Assembly: GCA_024743255.1 (NCBI GenBank)
Contig: JANSWY010000003.1
Location: 1 to 64,000, forward strand
Origin: a bacterium
GTDB taxonomy: Bacteria > Bacteroidota > Bacteroidia > Cytophagales > Cyclobacteriaceae
Reading direction: 5' to 3'
DNA: 64,000 nucleotides
Of this stretch, positions 44,230-54,339 are shown piece after piece. The notes under the pieces were generated by a model. It ran no database searches. It saw nothing but the letters and a program-made list of their open reading frames with translations, and was not told where the DNA came from. Position numbers and translations under genes: made by a program. Each line of letters opens with the position of its first letter. The first letter of the stretch is position 1.

Positions 44230-45729
44230 CTAGTAGTTTGGATTTTGTGACAAACCACCTGCCAGAACCTCATCCTGAGGTATCGGGAACAATTCGTGTT
44301 TACCAGCCTGGAAGCCATCTAATTCCTGAGTTGCCAGACCCCATCTGATCAAATCAAGATATCTATGACCTTCGAATGCTAATTCTAATTGTCTCTCCGT
44401 TACAATATCATTTAATGTAAGTGTAGTTAAGTCTGCAAGACCAGCTCTGTTACGAACCTGATTGATGTACCCAAGAGCTGTAGCACTTCCACTGTTGTTG
44501 AAATGAGCTTCAGCAGCCATCAAAAGAACATCTGCATATCTCATTAATCTCCAGTTAGTACCATAGTTTAATTGACCAACATCTCCATCAGACTCAGAAT
44601 TGAAAGAACCATACTTTCTTCTGATATAACCCTCGTAATCATATGCATTACCAGTAGCAGATCCACCAGCAGCAATAAGCTCAGCTTCAGACCATACAGT
44701 GTGCTCTCTTCTTAAATCTGTAGCAGTAAAAGCATCATACATTTTCTGAGTAGGTTGGTTGAACCCCCATCCTACAACCATTGAGTCAGTAAGAGTGAAC
44801 TCACCTTCTCTAGGTCCCATTAACTGGATGTGGATATTGGATTCCGCTCTTTGACCCCAAGCAAATCCATTACCTCCCCAATCATATCCGAAAGTCTCAA
44901 TGAATACCGCTTCGAAGATTGATTCAGTTCCTAGCTCAGCTGCTTCTGAGAATACTGCACCAAAGTCTGCTTCTAATCCGTACTCACCAGAGTTGATCAC
45001 CTGATCAAGTGCTGAAGCAGCCTCAGACCACTCCTCCTGGAAAAGGTGAGCTCTACCTAATAAGCTTTGAGCTGTACCTCTACTTACTCTAAATCTATCT
45101 GATGCATCATATGCGCTCTTCACTGGAAGTACGGCTGCTGCCTCTGTTAAATCCATTTCAATTTGATCGTAGATTTCAGAAGCTGCAACTCTTGTTTGCT
45201 GATATTGATCAGGAGTCAATTCGTCCAAAATCAATGGAACATCACCAAACGCAGTAACTAATTCAAGGTAGAAATAAGCTCTAAGTGCTTTTGCTTCTGC
45301 GATATATCGCTCTCTTATAGGAGTAGAAGCTTCTACATTATTAATTACCAGATTCGCTCTGTAAATACCCCAGTACTGGATACTCCAAAGTGCATATACG
45401 GCTGTATTTGCTGCATCAAAGTTCATATCATCCAGATTCTGATAAGGTAACTGGTCAGAAGGATCACTACCTCCACCTGTACCTTCATCAGAAGGAAGCG
45501 TCTTAACTAAAATCGGGCTAGCCCAACCCCAGTTATTCTGGTGCCACTGAAGAATGTCATAAGTGGCAAATAATGCCTGACTTGCATCTTCATCAGTATT
45601 GTAGAATGTTTCTACATCCAGTCTATTTGGATCATCGATATCAATAAAGTCATCACATGCACTAATCACGATAAATGTTAGTGCCATAAATGAAAGAACT
45701 GCTTTATAATTAAATTTCATATTCATCAT
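44230..45729 (-). CDS. SusD/RagB-family nutrient-binding lipoprotein
   Basis: The 499-residue lipoprotein (lipobox ISACDD, Cys25) has the SusD layout: helical TPR-like frame with DFIDIDDPNRLDVETFYNTDEDA, the conserved YWGIYRANLVINNVE, RAYFYLELVTAFGDVPLI, and the C-terminal LNDIVTERQLELAFEGHRYLDLIRWG and FPIPQDEV motifs. It caps the SusC transporter at the cell surface and binds ligand. Three bases separate it from susC. Two other start codons (M2, M4) are possible. Confidence 0.96.
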   Translation of the reverse strand: MMNMKFNYKAVLSFMALTFIVISACDDFIDIDDPNRLDVETFYNTDEDASQALFATYDILQWHQNNWGWASPILVKTLPSDEGTGGGSDPSDQLPYQNLDDMNFDAANTAVYALWSIQYWGIYRANLVINNVEASTPIRERYIAEAKALRAYFYLELVTAFGDVPLILDELTPDQYQQTRVAASEIYDQIEMDLTEAAAVLPVKSAYDASDRFRVSRGTAQSLLGRAHLFQEEWSEAASALDQVINSGEYGLEADFGAVFSEAAELGTESIFEAVFIETFGYDWGGNGFAWGQRAESNIHIQLMGPREGEFTLTDSMVVGWGFNQPTQKMYDAFTATDLRREHTVWSEAELIAAGGSATGNAYDYEGYIRRKYGSFNSESDGDVGQLNYGTNWRLMRYADVLLMAAEAHFNNSGSATALGYINQVRNRAGLADLTTLTLNDIVTERQLELAFEGHRYLDLIRWGLATQELDGFQAGKHELFPIPQDEVLAGGLSQNPNY

Positions 45730-45732
45730 TAT

Positions 45733-48700
45733 TTAAAAGCCAACATTTACACCAAAATTGAAAGTCCTAGAAGAAGGATAGAATCCTCTATCAACTCCTA
45801 TTAGCTGAGAATTGAAACTAGATGCTTCAGGATCAAGACCAGGATAGTCTGTGAAAGTGAAGAAGTTGTCGAATGACACATAAATTCTAGCAGTGCTTAA
45901 GCTGATGTTATCCAAAACTGTTTTTGGAAAATTATACCCGAATTGTAATTGCTTAATTCTCATGTAATCTCCACTAAATACCATGAAGTCACTTTGGTAA
46001 GCAACACTTGCATCAGCTGTAGCTCTAAACCAATCATCTGTAGGATTATTCTCAGTCCATCTGTCATCAAAGAAGAAAGAAGGCTTGTTAGAAGTAATTC
46101 TATCACCTCTTTGGAAACCGATTAGCTTCTCGCTACCAACTGTTCCTTGTAAGAACATTGTTACATCAAATCCTTTATAGTTAACATAGATTCTACTACC
46201 ATAAAGAACATCTGCATAAGGATCACCTATGTAAGTATGATCGTCTGGTGTAATTTGACCGTCACCATTTGTATCAACAGGTATTGGATCACCTGGTACT
46301 GCTGTGTGAGGAGTAGCTGCATCTAAAGTCGCATTGAATGCATCAATTTCTGCCTGATCCTGGAATATTCCGTCAGTTTCATATCCTCTGAAATACCATG
46401 CAGGAAGACCTTCTTTGAATCCAGTTGCATTCCATCCTGAAGTACTAATACTTGGCCCTAATACTTCTTCGATGTTCTCGTTAAGCTGAGTTACTTCATT
46501 GTCGATGAATGATGCGTTTGCACCAATTTCATAACTGAAGTCTCCAACATTGTTTTTGTAATTCAATGCGATTTCAATTCCTGAATTCTTGATAGCTCCA
46601 AGGTTTACAGGAGGTGCATTGTTTCCAACGAAGTTTGCAATGAAACCAGTAGTAATTAGATCTTTAGTCTCTTTGCTGTACCAGTCAAAGTTTAAAGAAA
46701 GTGCGTCGTTAAGGAATCCAGCTTCGAAACCTAAGTTGATTTGCTCAGAAGTTTCCCAAGTAAGGTCTCTGTTAGTAAGTACTCCTGGTTCAGCACCAGT
46801 TTGAAGTTGTCCATTTCCATCAGGATACTGGAACCCAAAGTTGATAGTACCTTTCCACTGACCTGGGAATAGGTTAGAAAGAGAACCATTTTGTCCCCAG
46901 CTAGCTTTCACTTTCAAGAAGTTCATTGCAGATACGTTGAAGAAATCTTCAGCACTTACTACCCAACCAGCAGATACCGCAGGGAACACACCCCACTTAT
47001 TACCATCAGCCAACATTGAAGAACCATCTCTTCTGATTGAAGCATTTAATAAATACTTTTTCCCATATGAATATGATAATCTACCATAAACGGATGCAAG
47101 AGTTCTTGTAGCCTCATTAGCATCAGCGTTTGTACCATTTACTCTATCAGGAACAGAAGTTAAGAATGCGAAATTGTCATTCTCCTGGATCAACCCAGTT
47201 CCAACTCCAGAAATGAAGTCCTGGAAGTTCTCATAAATTGAAGTACCTACTAAAACCTGGAAGTCATTCTCTCCAATTGTTTTCTCGTAGTTTGCGAAGT
47301 TCTCCCACTGAACTCTATAGTCTCTGTAAGAAACCTGAGATATAGCAGCCTGTCCTGATTGTCTGGTATCAGTAAACCAGAAAGAAGGTTGCCATTGGTG
47401 GAAAGTACCAAATCTTGAATCAAGACCTAATCTTGAAGTAACAGTTAAACCTCTGAATGGAGAGATCTCAGTAGAAACAGTTCCGAAGATCTTGTTTTCA
47501 ATGTTACCATTACCTCTAACCTGATCAATTGAAGCAAGTGGATTGTAAATCTCACCACCTACGAAGTTTGACCAAGCGTAGTACTGTCCATTTGGAGCAA
47601 CTAGTAATTGGTCTTCAGAAACAGAACCATCATCAATTCTTGTTTGTAGGAAATCAGGAATTGTAGAAGTGTAAACCGGAGTAGCAGGATCCATAAGGAT
47701 TGCATTAGAAATTACACCACCAAATTCTGAATCTTCAGTGATACCAGTTTTTTGATTTCTGATATAACCAACCTGAGTTTGGAATGCTAACCAATCTTTA
47801 ACATCGCTCTTCATGTTCAATCGAACATTGTATCTGTTGTAGTTGGACTTATCACCACCAATTACACCATCCTGGTCGTAGTAACCTAATTGCAGGAAGT
47901 AAGTGTTTTTAGCAGAACCTCCACTTACAGATAAAGTATGCTGTTGGAAAGGAGCATCTTCGAAGATCTCATCCAACCAGTTAGTACCATTACCAGAAAC
48001 ATCAGCAGGTGTTCTACCTAAACCAGCTTCTTCCATGTAGATAGCATGCTCCTGAGCATTCATCAAGTCCAGTGTGTTATCTACACTCTGAGTACCATAT
48101 TGGAATTGATAGTTTACTTCAGCAGGACGGTTTGTTGAGCCAGACTTAGTTGTGATAATCACAACCCCGTTACCTCCTTCAGCACCATAGATAGCAGCAG
48201 ACGCTCCATCTTTCAATACATCAAATGATTCAATCTCATTTACAGAAAGGAAAGAGATATCTGTAGTTCTCATTCCATCTACAATGTAAAGTGGCTCAGA
48301 GTTACCATTAGAACCTGTACCTCTAACCCTTACATTGAATCCACTACCAGGAGCACCTGATTGTGGCTGCACAGAAATACCAGCAATCCTACCTTGAATT
48401 GCCTGCTGTGCCTGACCTGCAGATAAGTTTTTGATTTCCTCAGAATCAACACCGGCAACTGAACCTGTTACAAGTTTTGATTCTACTGTTCCGTAACCGA
48501 TTACTACTACTTCTTCAAGTGCAGTAAGATCGGATTCTAAACCGACATCAATAACACTTCTGTTACCCACAGCAACTTCAGTACTCTTGAAACCGACAAA
48601 AGAAAATACTAGTACATCCTGATCAGCATTAAGACTCAATGAGTAGCTTCCATCGAATCCTGTAACTGTACCTGTAGATGTGCCCTTTACTAATACGTTC

Positions 48701-48843
48701 ACTCCTGGCATGGGCTCGCCAGCATCATCGGTTACCACACCAGAAACTGTCTTCTGTGCGTATAACCCTGTCCCAGTTAGTAGTAGCATTACCAGGACCA
48801 AAATAGGAATCCGTTTGATTCCCTTCACGTAAGTTTTTCTCAT
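45733..48843 (-). CDS. SusC/RagA-family TonB-linked outer-membrane transporter
   Basis: The 1036-residue transporter has a signal peptide (about 1-29), a CarboxypepD_reg domain (TVSGVVTDDAGEPMPGVNVL), a TonB box-like LEEVVVIGYGTV near 110, a plug (IQGRIAGISVQPQSGAPGSG, PLYIVDGM) and a 22-strand barrel ending in FNFGVNVGF. It imports a SusD-bound substrate across the outer membrane. There is no CAZyme, peptidase or sulfatase in the locus, so the substrate is open. Operator-like motifs lie upstream. Confidence 0.97.
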   Translation of the reverse strand: MRKTYVKGIKRIPILVLVMLLLTGTGLYAQKTVSGVVTDDAGEPMPGVNVLVKGTSTGTVTGFDGSYSLSLNADQDVLVFSFVGFKSTEVAVGNRSVIDVGLESDLTALEEVVVIGYGTVESKLVTGSVAGVDSEEIKNLSAGQAQQAIQGRIAGISVQPQSGAPGSGFNVRVRGTGSNGNSEPLYIVDGMRTTDISFLSVNEIESFDVLKDGASAAIYGAEGGNGVVIITTKSGSTNRPAEVNYQFQYGTQSVDNTLDLMNAQEHAIYMEEAGLGRTPADVSGNGTNWLDEIFEDAPFQQHTLSVSGGSAKNTYFLQLGYYDQDGVIGGDKSNYNRYNVRLNMKSDVKDWLAFQTQVGYIRNQKTGITEDSEFGGVISNAILMDPATPVYTSTIPDFLQTRIDDGSVSEDQLLVAPNGQYYAWSNFVGGEIYNPLASIDQVRGNGNIENKIFGTVSTEISPFRGLTVTSRLGLDSRFGTFHQWQPSFWFTDTRQSGQAAISQVSYRDYRVQWENFANYEKTIGENDFQVLVGTSIYENFQDFISGVGTGLIQENDNFAFLTSVPDRVNGTNADANEATRTLASVYGRLSYSYGKKYLLNASIRRDGSSMLADGNKWGVFPAVSAGWVVSAEDFFNVSAMNFLKVKASWGQNGSLSNLFPGQWKGTINFGFQYPDGNGQLQTGAEPGVLTNRDLTWETSEQINLGFEAGFLNDALSLNFDWYSKETKDLITTGFIANFVGNNAPPVNLGAIKNSGIEIALNYKNNVGDFSYEIGANASFIDNEVTQLNENIEEVLGPSISTSGWNATGFKEGLPAWYFRGYETDGIFQDQAEIDAFNATLDAATPHTAVPGDPIPVDTNGDGQITPDDHTYIGDPYADVLYGSRIYVNYKGFDVTMFLQGTVGSEKLIGFQRGDRITSNKPSFFFDDRWTENNPTDDWFRATADASVAYQSDFMVFSGDYMRIKQLQFGYNFPKTVLDNISLSTARIYVSFDNFFTFTDYPGLDPEASSFNSQLIGVDRGFYPSSRTFNFGVNVGF

Positions 48844-48884
48844 AAGCGAAGCTTGTTAGATTGAAAAATTTTGATTTAATCTCA

Positions 48885-48901
48885 TTTCCAAACTTCCAAA
48901 A
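48885..48901. promoter_or_regulatory. Direct TTCCAAA repeats upstream of susC, candidate HTCS site
   Basis: TTCCAAA occurs at 48886-48892 and 48894-48900, a period of eight bases, about 45 bases upstream of the susC start. The same TTCCAA/TTGGAA element forms an inverted repeat in the HTCS/SMP-30 intergenic region (53146-53160). Confidence 0.4.
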
Positions 48902-48953
48902 TTCTTCGCCTCATTTGGGTGGTTAATTGTTCCAGGATAGGCAGGTGAATAAT

Positions 48954-48965
48954 GCAAACGTTTGC
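48954..48965. promoter_or_regulatory. LacI/PurR-type operator-like palindrome upstream of susC
   Basis: GCAAACGTTTGC is a perfect 12-base palindrome with a central CG, the classic core of LacI/PurR-family operators. It lies between the HTCS stop and susC, about 110 bases before the susC start. No LacI-family gene is in the window. Confidence 0.5.
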
Positions 48966-48989
48966 GATTGCTGCATTTTTAGGGCGGTT

Positions 48990-51900
48990 TTATGCCTTTT
49001 CTTGTCCGTACTCAGACGGATTTACACCAAATTGTTTTTTGAAACAAAATCTAAAATACTGTAAGTCGTTGAAACCTACCTGATAAGTGACTTCTGCAAT
49101 GGTCATTTCGTTTTGTTTTAGAAGCTGAGCAGCTCTCTTTAAACGAAGTGATCGGATAAATTCATTAGCCGACTGACCAACAAGTCCTTTCAGTTTTCTA
49201 TACAACTGAGTTCTACTTAACCCTATCTCTCTGCAGATATGATCTACATTCAATTCTGAATTGTCAATGTTATCTTCAATAAAAGAGATTAGCTTCTTTA
49301 AGAACTCCTGATCCTTTGAAGCAATTTTCACTTCTTTAGGCTCAAGATCGAAATCTTCCTGGTTGAATAATTGATTTTTAAGTCCGTCTCTTGTTTTAAG
49401 GATGTTCTTAATTCTCAATTCCAGGAGCTTCGGATTGAAAGGTTTGGTAACGTAGTAATCCGCTCCAATTTCAAAACCTCTTTCCGCACTTTCATTGGAT
49501 GCTTTTGCGGTAAGTAGAATGATAGGAATGTGACATGTTTTAGCATCTTTTTTGATTGCTTCACACAATTCATAGCCATTCATTTCCGGCATCATAATAT
49601 CCGATACTATCACATCCGGGATATGTTCTTTTGCCAGGGATCTTGCTTCTTCTCCATTGCAAGCTTCAAGTATTTTATAATTTGTTACCAGATGCTCGCT
49701 AATAAAAGTTCGCATATCTTCATTATCCTCAGCAATTAAGATGATTGGAAGATCATCTTCATCATCTTTAGGTTCTCCTATTTCTTCTCTGGCATTTAAT
49801 GTAGATTCCGCTGTTAGACCAATTTCAATATTACTTTCTAAAGTTGCTCTTTCTTCAGAACCATATGTTTTTTCTTCTTCTTTAAGATGCTCCTCTCCAA
49901 GTGGCAGCTCCACGGTAAAGCATGTCCCTTTGCCTATCTGGCTTTCAACATGGATGTTCCCCTGATGCAGATCTACCAATTCCTTCGTCAACGCAAGTCC
50001 AATACCGGTTCCTTTCTGCTTTTTATCATCTGTTATTTGGTAGAATCTATTGAAAATTAATTCCAGTTGATCTTCCGCAATTCCTACTCCAGTATCCTCA
50101 ATAGTCAAGACCAAATGTGTATCAGTCATGCTCACTTCAAACCTGACTTTGCCAAATTCAGCAGTGTACTTAAATGCGTTACTCAATAGATTGACAACTA
50201 TCTTTTCCAGTTTGTCCTTTTCAAAATACATTGGAATATCCATTGAAGGAAATACACATTTATAATCTATGTACTGCTTTTCTGCATAGGAAGTAAAAGC
50301 GTGGGCAATAGGTTTTAGAAACTTTACAGCATCCTGTTGAGAAGCTTGCAGTTTCATGTTGCCAGATTCCAGTTTTGATAAGTCTAATAGTTGGTTGATT
50401 AGTCGGAGTAATCGTTCAGCATTTCTTTGCATGATTCGATACTGGCTTTTTGGTTCTCCTTTGTAAGTTCCATTAATTAATGACTTCAGCGGACCAAGTA
50501 TTAATGTTAGAGGAGTTCTGAATTCATGTGAAATATTGGCGAAGAATCTGGATTTCATTTCATCCAACTCCACCAATTTATTTAATTCAAGATGTTCAAT
50601 TTCCAAATTCTTTTTGAGGCGCTCTCTTTTTACTAAGCCTCGGTAAACCCAAACCAGACCTGATAATACGAATAAAGAATAGATAATAAATGCCAGATAA
50701 GTGCCCCACCAAGGTTTTGAGATTGAAATTATAACTGATGCTCCTTGTTGATTCCAAATGTCATTGTTATTGGAACCTTTTATTTTAAATGTATAGGTCC
50801 CAGAAGGAACATTAGTATAACTCACAGGAAGATATTGATCAGTAAAAATCCAATCCTCATCATATCCCTCCAGCATATAAGCGTACTGGTTCTTCTGTGA
50901 TTGAGCATAATTCAATACTGCATATTCCAGGCTAAAGTCATTTTCATCATATTCAAGTTGAATATTTTCTGAAGCCTGTATCGACCCAAATCCTGTGGTT
51001 TGATCAATACCATGAAGGTTAAATCTTGTAATATACACCTCTGGAATATTCTCATTTGTCACCAATACTTCAGGGTAAAATCTATTAAATCCATTAACAC
51101 CGCCGAAGAACAATTCTCCTTCCTGGTTTTTGAAACTTGATCTGGTAATGAATTCTGATGATTGAATCCCATCAACAACATCAAAGGTGTTAATAGTCAT
51201 AGATTCAGGATTGAATTTGCAGAGTCCATTATTCGTACTTAGCCACAAGTATCCTGAATTATCTTCTTGCATAGAGTAAATAAGATTACTTGGAAGTCCA
51301 TCTTTTGTAGTGAATCTGGTGAAGGAATCTTTTTCCTTATTATATAGATTTAATCCTCCACCTTCTGTTCCAAGCCATATATTGTTTTTACTATCTTCAA
51401 AAACGAAAAGGGCAATGTTGTGACCTAAACTGGTGTCGTCATTTTCATCTAGTTCATAAACTTTCAACTCGGTAATATTATACCCTTCATCCACCTTTAC
51501 TTTAAATACACCATGTCCCTGAGTACCTATCCAAATCGCATGATCACTGTCTTCATGTAAACTGATTACTCTTCTGCCAGGAAGTGATAATTTGGACTCA
51601 TCTTCAACCGGCAGGTGTTTGAACTTCTTATTCCGAGTATCATAAATACTTACACCGTCCCGGAATGCTCCTATCCAAACATTCCCCAGATGATCTTCCA
51701 TAATATCAAATATATCATTGCCACATGGCCCTTTATCGATCTGATCGCTTGTCCTGAAAATTTCCACAGAGCTATTCTTATACGACCTTCTGGAAACTCC
51801 TCCTTCCCATGCTGCGATCCAAAGATCGTTGTTGCGATCTACCAAAAGATCTACAATTGCATTACTACCTCCGTATTGACCCATATCGTAGTATCGCTCA

Positions 51901-53084
51901 ACCTCATTCTTAGCAAGGTCAAAATAATTCAGTCCACCACCATCAGTGGCTATCCAAACCTTCCCGTTTTTATCAGAGGCGAAGCTGGAAACCATGTTAT
52001 GACTTATTTCGCTATCTCTGTTTGCTTTATTACGGATGTGTCTGAATCTATGATGATAAGGATCTACCTTAGCTACTGCACCGTTAAATGTACCGATCCA
52101 GATCACCCCCAGCTTATCTGCGTAAATCGACCATATTGAATTACTAATCGTCGAACCCTCCGGATCAACCAATGGTTTTTCCAACAAACTCTTGGTAACG
52201 GGATCATATATGAAAAGACCTCCATTTTCTGTACCTATCCATATTTTTCCTTCAACATCCTCTGTGATAGACATTACTGGAAACTGATAGAGTCTGTTTA
52301 ATGCCTTCTTATTATCGGAGGTAATTTTTTGAAACTGATACTTACCATTATCATAGTTGATTGTATAAATTCCTCTTTGACAACCGACCCAAAGGAGATC
52401 CTTGGTTTTTAAAAATCTGCGTACTTTATCACTTTCTAATTCTGGTTGGTTTTTAACAGTGTATGTAATGAATCTGCGGCTCTTCTTATCATATAAATTA
52501 ATTCCATCCCAGGTACCTACCCATAAATTACCCTGATGGTCTTCCTCAATATCTGTCACATCATTATTTGATAAACTGCTTGGGTCATCTACATTGGACC
52601 AAAACCTTTCTACATTTCCTGTTGCTAAATCAAGCTTGTTGAGACCTTTTGAGGCAGTGGCAACCCAGAGACTGCCGGTTTTATCAAGAAGAATGCTATT
52701 TATATTATTACTAGATAGAGAGTTGGAGTTATTCTCCTGATGTTTATAAGTTACAAATCTGTCTTCAAGATATATGTATTTGGAGATTCCAGCTCCTTCA
52801 GTTGCGATCCAGATATCTCCTTTATCGTCAACACTTAAATCTCTTATATAACTACTTTCCGCAAAAGCTTTACCTGATGGATCATCCAGCACCTCGTAAT
52901 TGACACCATTAAATTTGTTAAGTCCAAATCTGGTACCAAACCACATAAACCCGTAAGAATCCTGTGTAATTACTGTAACTGATTTCTGTGATATTCCTGC
53001 TGGTAGTCGTTCAAATTTTACTTCCTGTTGTGCATAGGTCAACTGACCCCATAAAAGAGTAGCGCAAAATAAAATTTTCTTCAT
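48990..53084 (-). CDS. Hybrid two-component system (HTCS) sensor-regulator
   Basis: The 1364-residue one-protein two-component system has a signal peptide (to about 18) and two seven-bladed propellers of regulator repeats (about 20-690, e.g. ITQDSYGFMWFGTRFGLNKF). A Y_Y_Y domain (about 700-775) and one TM helix (about 785-805) follow. HisKA has NISHEFRTPLTLILGPL, HATPase has NLLSNAFKYT and GTGIGLALTKE, REC (about 1110-1225) has VSDIMMPEMNG and TKPFNP. An AraC-type HTH ends the protein. HTCS proteins sense a ligand in the periplasm and switch on the neighbouring susCD operon. Confidence 0.96.
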   Translation of the reverse strand: MKKILFCATLLWGQLTYAQQEVKFERLPAGISQKSVTVITQDSYGFMWFGTRFGLNKFNGVNYEVLDDPSGKAFAESSYIRDLSVDDKGDIWIATEGAGISKYIYLEDRFVTYKHQENNSNSLSSNNINSILLDKTGSLWVATASKGLNKLDLATGNVERFWSNVDDPSSLSNNDVTDIEEDHQGNLWVGTWDGINLYDKKSRRFITYTVKNQPELESDKVRRFLKTKDLLWVGCQRGIYTINYDNGKYQFQKITSDNKKALNRLYQFPVMSITEDVEGKIWIGTENGGLFIYDPVTKSLLEKPLVDPEGSTISNSIWSIYADKLGVIWIGTFNGAVAKVDPYHHRFRHIRNKANRDSEISHNMVSSFASDKNGKVWIATDGGGLNYFDLAKNEVERYYDMGQYGGSNAIVDLLVDRNNDLWIAAWEGGVSRRSYKNSSVEIFRTSDQIDKGPCGNDIFDIMEDHLGNVWIGAFRDGVSIYDTRNKKFKHLPVEDESKLSLPGRRVISLHEDSDHAIWIGTQGHGVFKVKVDEGYNITELKVYELDENDDTSLGHNIALFVFEDSKNNIWLGTEGGGLNLYNKEKDSFTRFTTKDGLPSNLIYSMQEDNSGYLWLSTNNGLCKFNPESMTINTFDVVDGIQSSEFITRSSFKNQEGELFFGGVNGFNRFYPEVLVTNENIPEVYITRFNLHGIDQTTGFGSIQASENIQLEYDENDFSLEYAVLNYAQSQKNQYAYMLEGYDEDWIFTDQYLPVSYTNVPSGTYTFKIKGSNNNDIWNQQGASVIISISKPWWGTYLAFIIYSLFVLSGLVWVYRGLVKRERLKKNLEIEHLELNKLVELDEMKSRFFANISHEFRTPLTLILGPLKSLINGTYKGEPKSQYRIMQRNAERLLRLINQLLDLSKLESGNMKLQASQQDAVKFLKPIAHAFTSYAEKQYIDYKCVFPSMDIPMYFEKDKLEKIVVNLLSNAFKYTAEFGKVRFEVSMTDTHLVLTIEDTGVGIAEDQLELIFNRFYQITDDKKQKGTGIGLALTKELVDLHQGNIHVESQIGKGTCFTVELPLGEEHLKEEEKTYGSEERATLESNIEIGLTAESTLNAREEIGEPKDDEDDLPIILIAEDNEDMRTFISEHLVTNYKILEACNGEEARSLAKEHIPDVIVSDIMMPEMNGYELCEAIKKDAKTCHIPIILLTAKASNESAERGFEIGADYYVTKPFNPKLLELRIKNILKTRDGLKNQLFNQEDFDLEPKEVKIASKDQEFLKKLISFIEDNIDNSELNVDHICREIGLSRTQLYRKLKGLVGQSANEFIRSLRLKRAAQLLKQNEMTIAEVTYQVGFNDLQYFRFCFKKQFGVNPSEYGQEKA

Positions 53085-53145
53085 AGTCTAAAAATACTCA
53101 TAATATGAGGGAATTTTAACGAGGTGGAATATTTACCCACCCGTT

Positions 53146-53160
53146 TTGGAATAGTTCCAA
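53146..53160. promoter_or_regulatory. Inverted repeat TTGGAA-TAG-TTCCAA in the HTCS/SMP-30 gap
   Basis: A perfect 6-base inverted repeat with three-base spacer sits in the 164-base divergent region. An additional GGAATA at about 53126 gives a direct repeat 22 bases apart. It shares TTCCAA with the susC upstream repeats. Confidence 0.45.
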
Positions 53161-53248
53161 TTAGAATTAGATAAAATTGAAAAATTTATACTTGCACATA
53201 TTGAAAATATTCTCCTAAATTGGGCTCGTATAATTCTCAAATCTAATC

Positions 53249-54274
53249 ATGAAATACATCCTTTGCATCACAATCTGTGCGACAATCATTTCCTGTGGAA
53301 CTCCCACGACCAACAATAAGAAAGAAGAATCCTCAAACACTCCTAAATCTATTGGGTCAATTGAGAGATTGGATGATCAAATCAATAGTCTTGTTCCTCA
53401 AGATGCGAAAGTTGAAATTCTAGCTGAAGGTTTCACCTGGGCAGAAGGACCTGTTTGGGTTCCTTCATTAAATGCAGTTCTATATACAGATGTTCCGGAG
53501 AATACTATCTATAAGTACAAAGAAGGAGAAGGCAATTCAGTTTACCTCAAACCATCTGGATATACCGGCATTGCTCCAACTTCAAGAGAGTCCGGAGCAA
53601 ATGGCTTAATATTGGATGCTGAAGGAAATCTTCTGATGTGCCAACACGGCGACCGAAGGGTAGCCAAAATGGCCGCTCCATTACACAATCCCGAAAGTAG
53701 CTTCATTACTTTGGCAGATCAATACGAAGGGAAAAAATTCAGCAGCCCAAATGATCTTATCATGAGTTCCAACGGTGATATTTACTTCACTGATCCTCCT
53801 TATGGATTTACAGGTCAGGATGCCGACTCATTAAAGGAAATGTCGTTTAATGGAGTATACAAATTGGATAGCACCGGTAATATCAGCGTAATTTCAGAAA
53901 ACCTTACACGACCGAACGGACTCGCTCTATCTAAAGATGAGAAAACATTGTACGTTGCAAATTCTGATCCTGAGAAAGCCCTTTGGATGGCTTACGACGT
54001 AACTGATTCCGGGGTTGAAAATGAAAGAGTGTTTCTTGATGTAACTGAAATGATTGGTGACGAAAGAAAAGGCCTGCCTGATGGTATGAAGGTTCACACT
54101 AGTGGAAATATTTTCGCAACCGGTCCCGGTGGAGTGCTCGTTATTAGTCCAGAAGGAAAGCACCTGGGAACGATTATGACTGAGTTGGCTACAGCCAATT
54201 GCGCATTTAACTCAGATGAAAGCATTCTTTTCATGACCACAGATGACTATCTCACTCAAATCAAATTGAAATAA
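53249..54274 (+). CDS. SMP-30/gluconolactonase-family lipoprotein
   Basis: The 341-residue protein has a lipobox (IISCGT, Cys16) and a six-bladed SMP-30/LRE propeller. The metal-ligand motifs are seen: LAEGFTWAEGPVWVP (the Glu ligand), SPNDLIMSSNGDIYFTDPPYGF (Asn and Asp ligands), and NGLALSKDEKTLYVANSDP. The family hydrolyses sugar lactones with a divalent metal. Divergent from the HTCS gene, it is the only enzyme-like gene of the PUL-like locus, hinting that the ligand may be a sugar acid or lactone. Confidence 0.92.
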   Translation: MKYILCITICATIISCGTPTTNNKKEESSNTPKSIGSIERLDDQINSLVPQDAKVEILAEGFTWAEGPVWVPSLNAVLYTDVPENTIYKYKEGEGNSVYLKPSGYTGIAPTSRESGANGLILDAEGNLLMCQHGDRRVAKMAAPLHNPESSFITLADQYEGKKFSSPNDLIMSSNGDIYFTDPPYGFTGQDADSLKEMSFNGVYKLDSTGNISVISENLTRPNGLALSKDEKTLYVANSDPEKALWMAYDVTDSGVENERVFLDVTEMIGDERKGLPDGMKVHTSGNIFATGPGGVLVISPEGKHLGTIMTELATANCAFNSDESILFMTTDDYLTQIKLK

Positions 54275-54339
54275 GTATAAAACAACTAACTTTAAGCTAC
54301 CTCCAGCCAAAGCGGTAACTTTTAACTATTTCAATACGA

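Noticed and set aside
51615-52139. A 174-codon open frame on the plus strand inside the HTCS gene
   Set aside because: Antisense to the conserved propeller repeats of the sensor. No motif or start context supports it.
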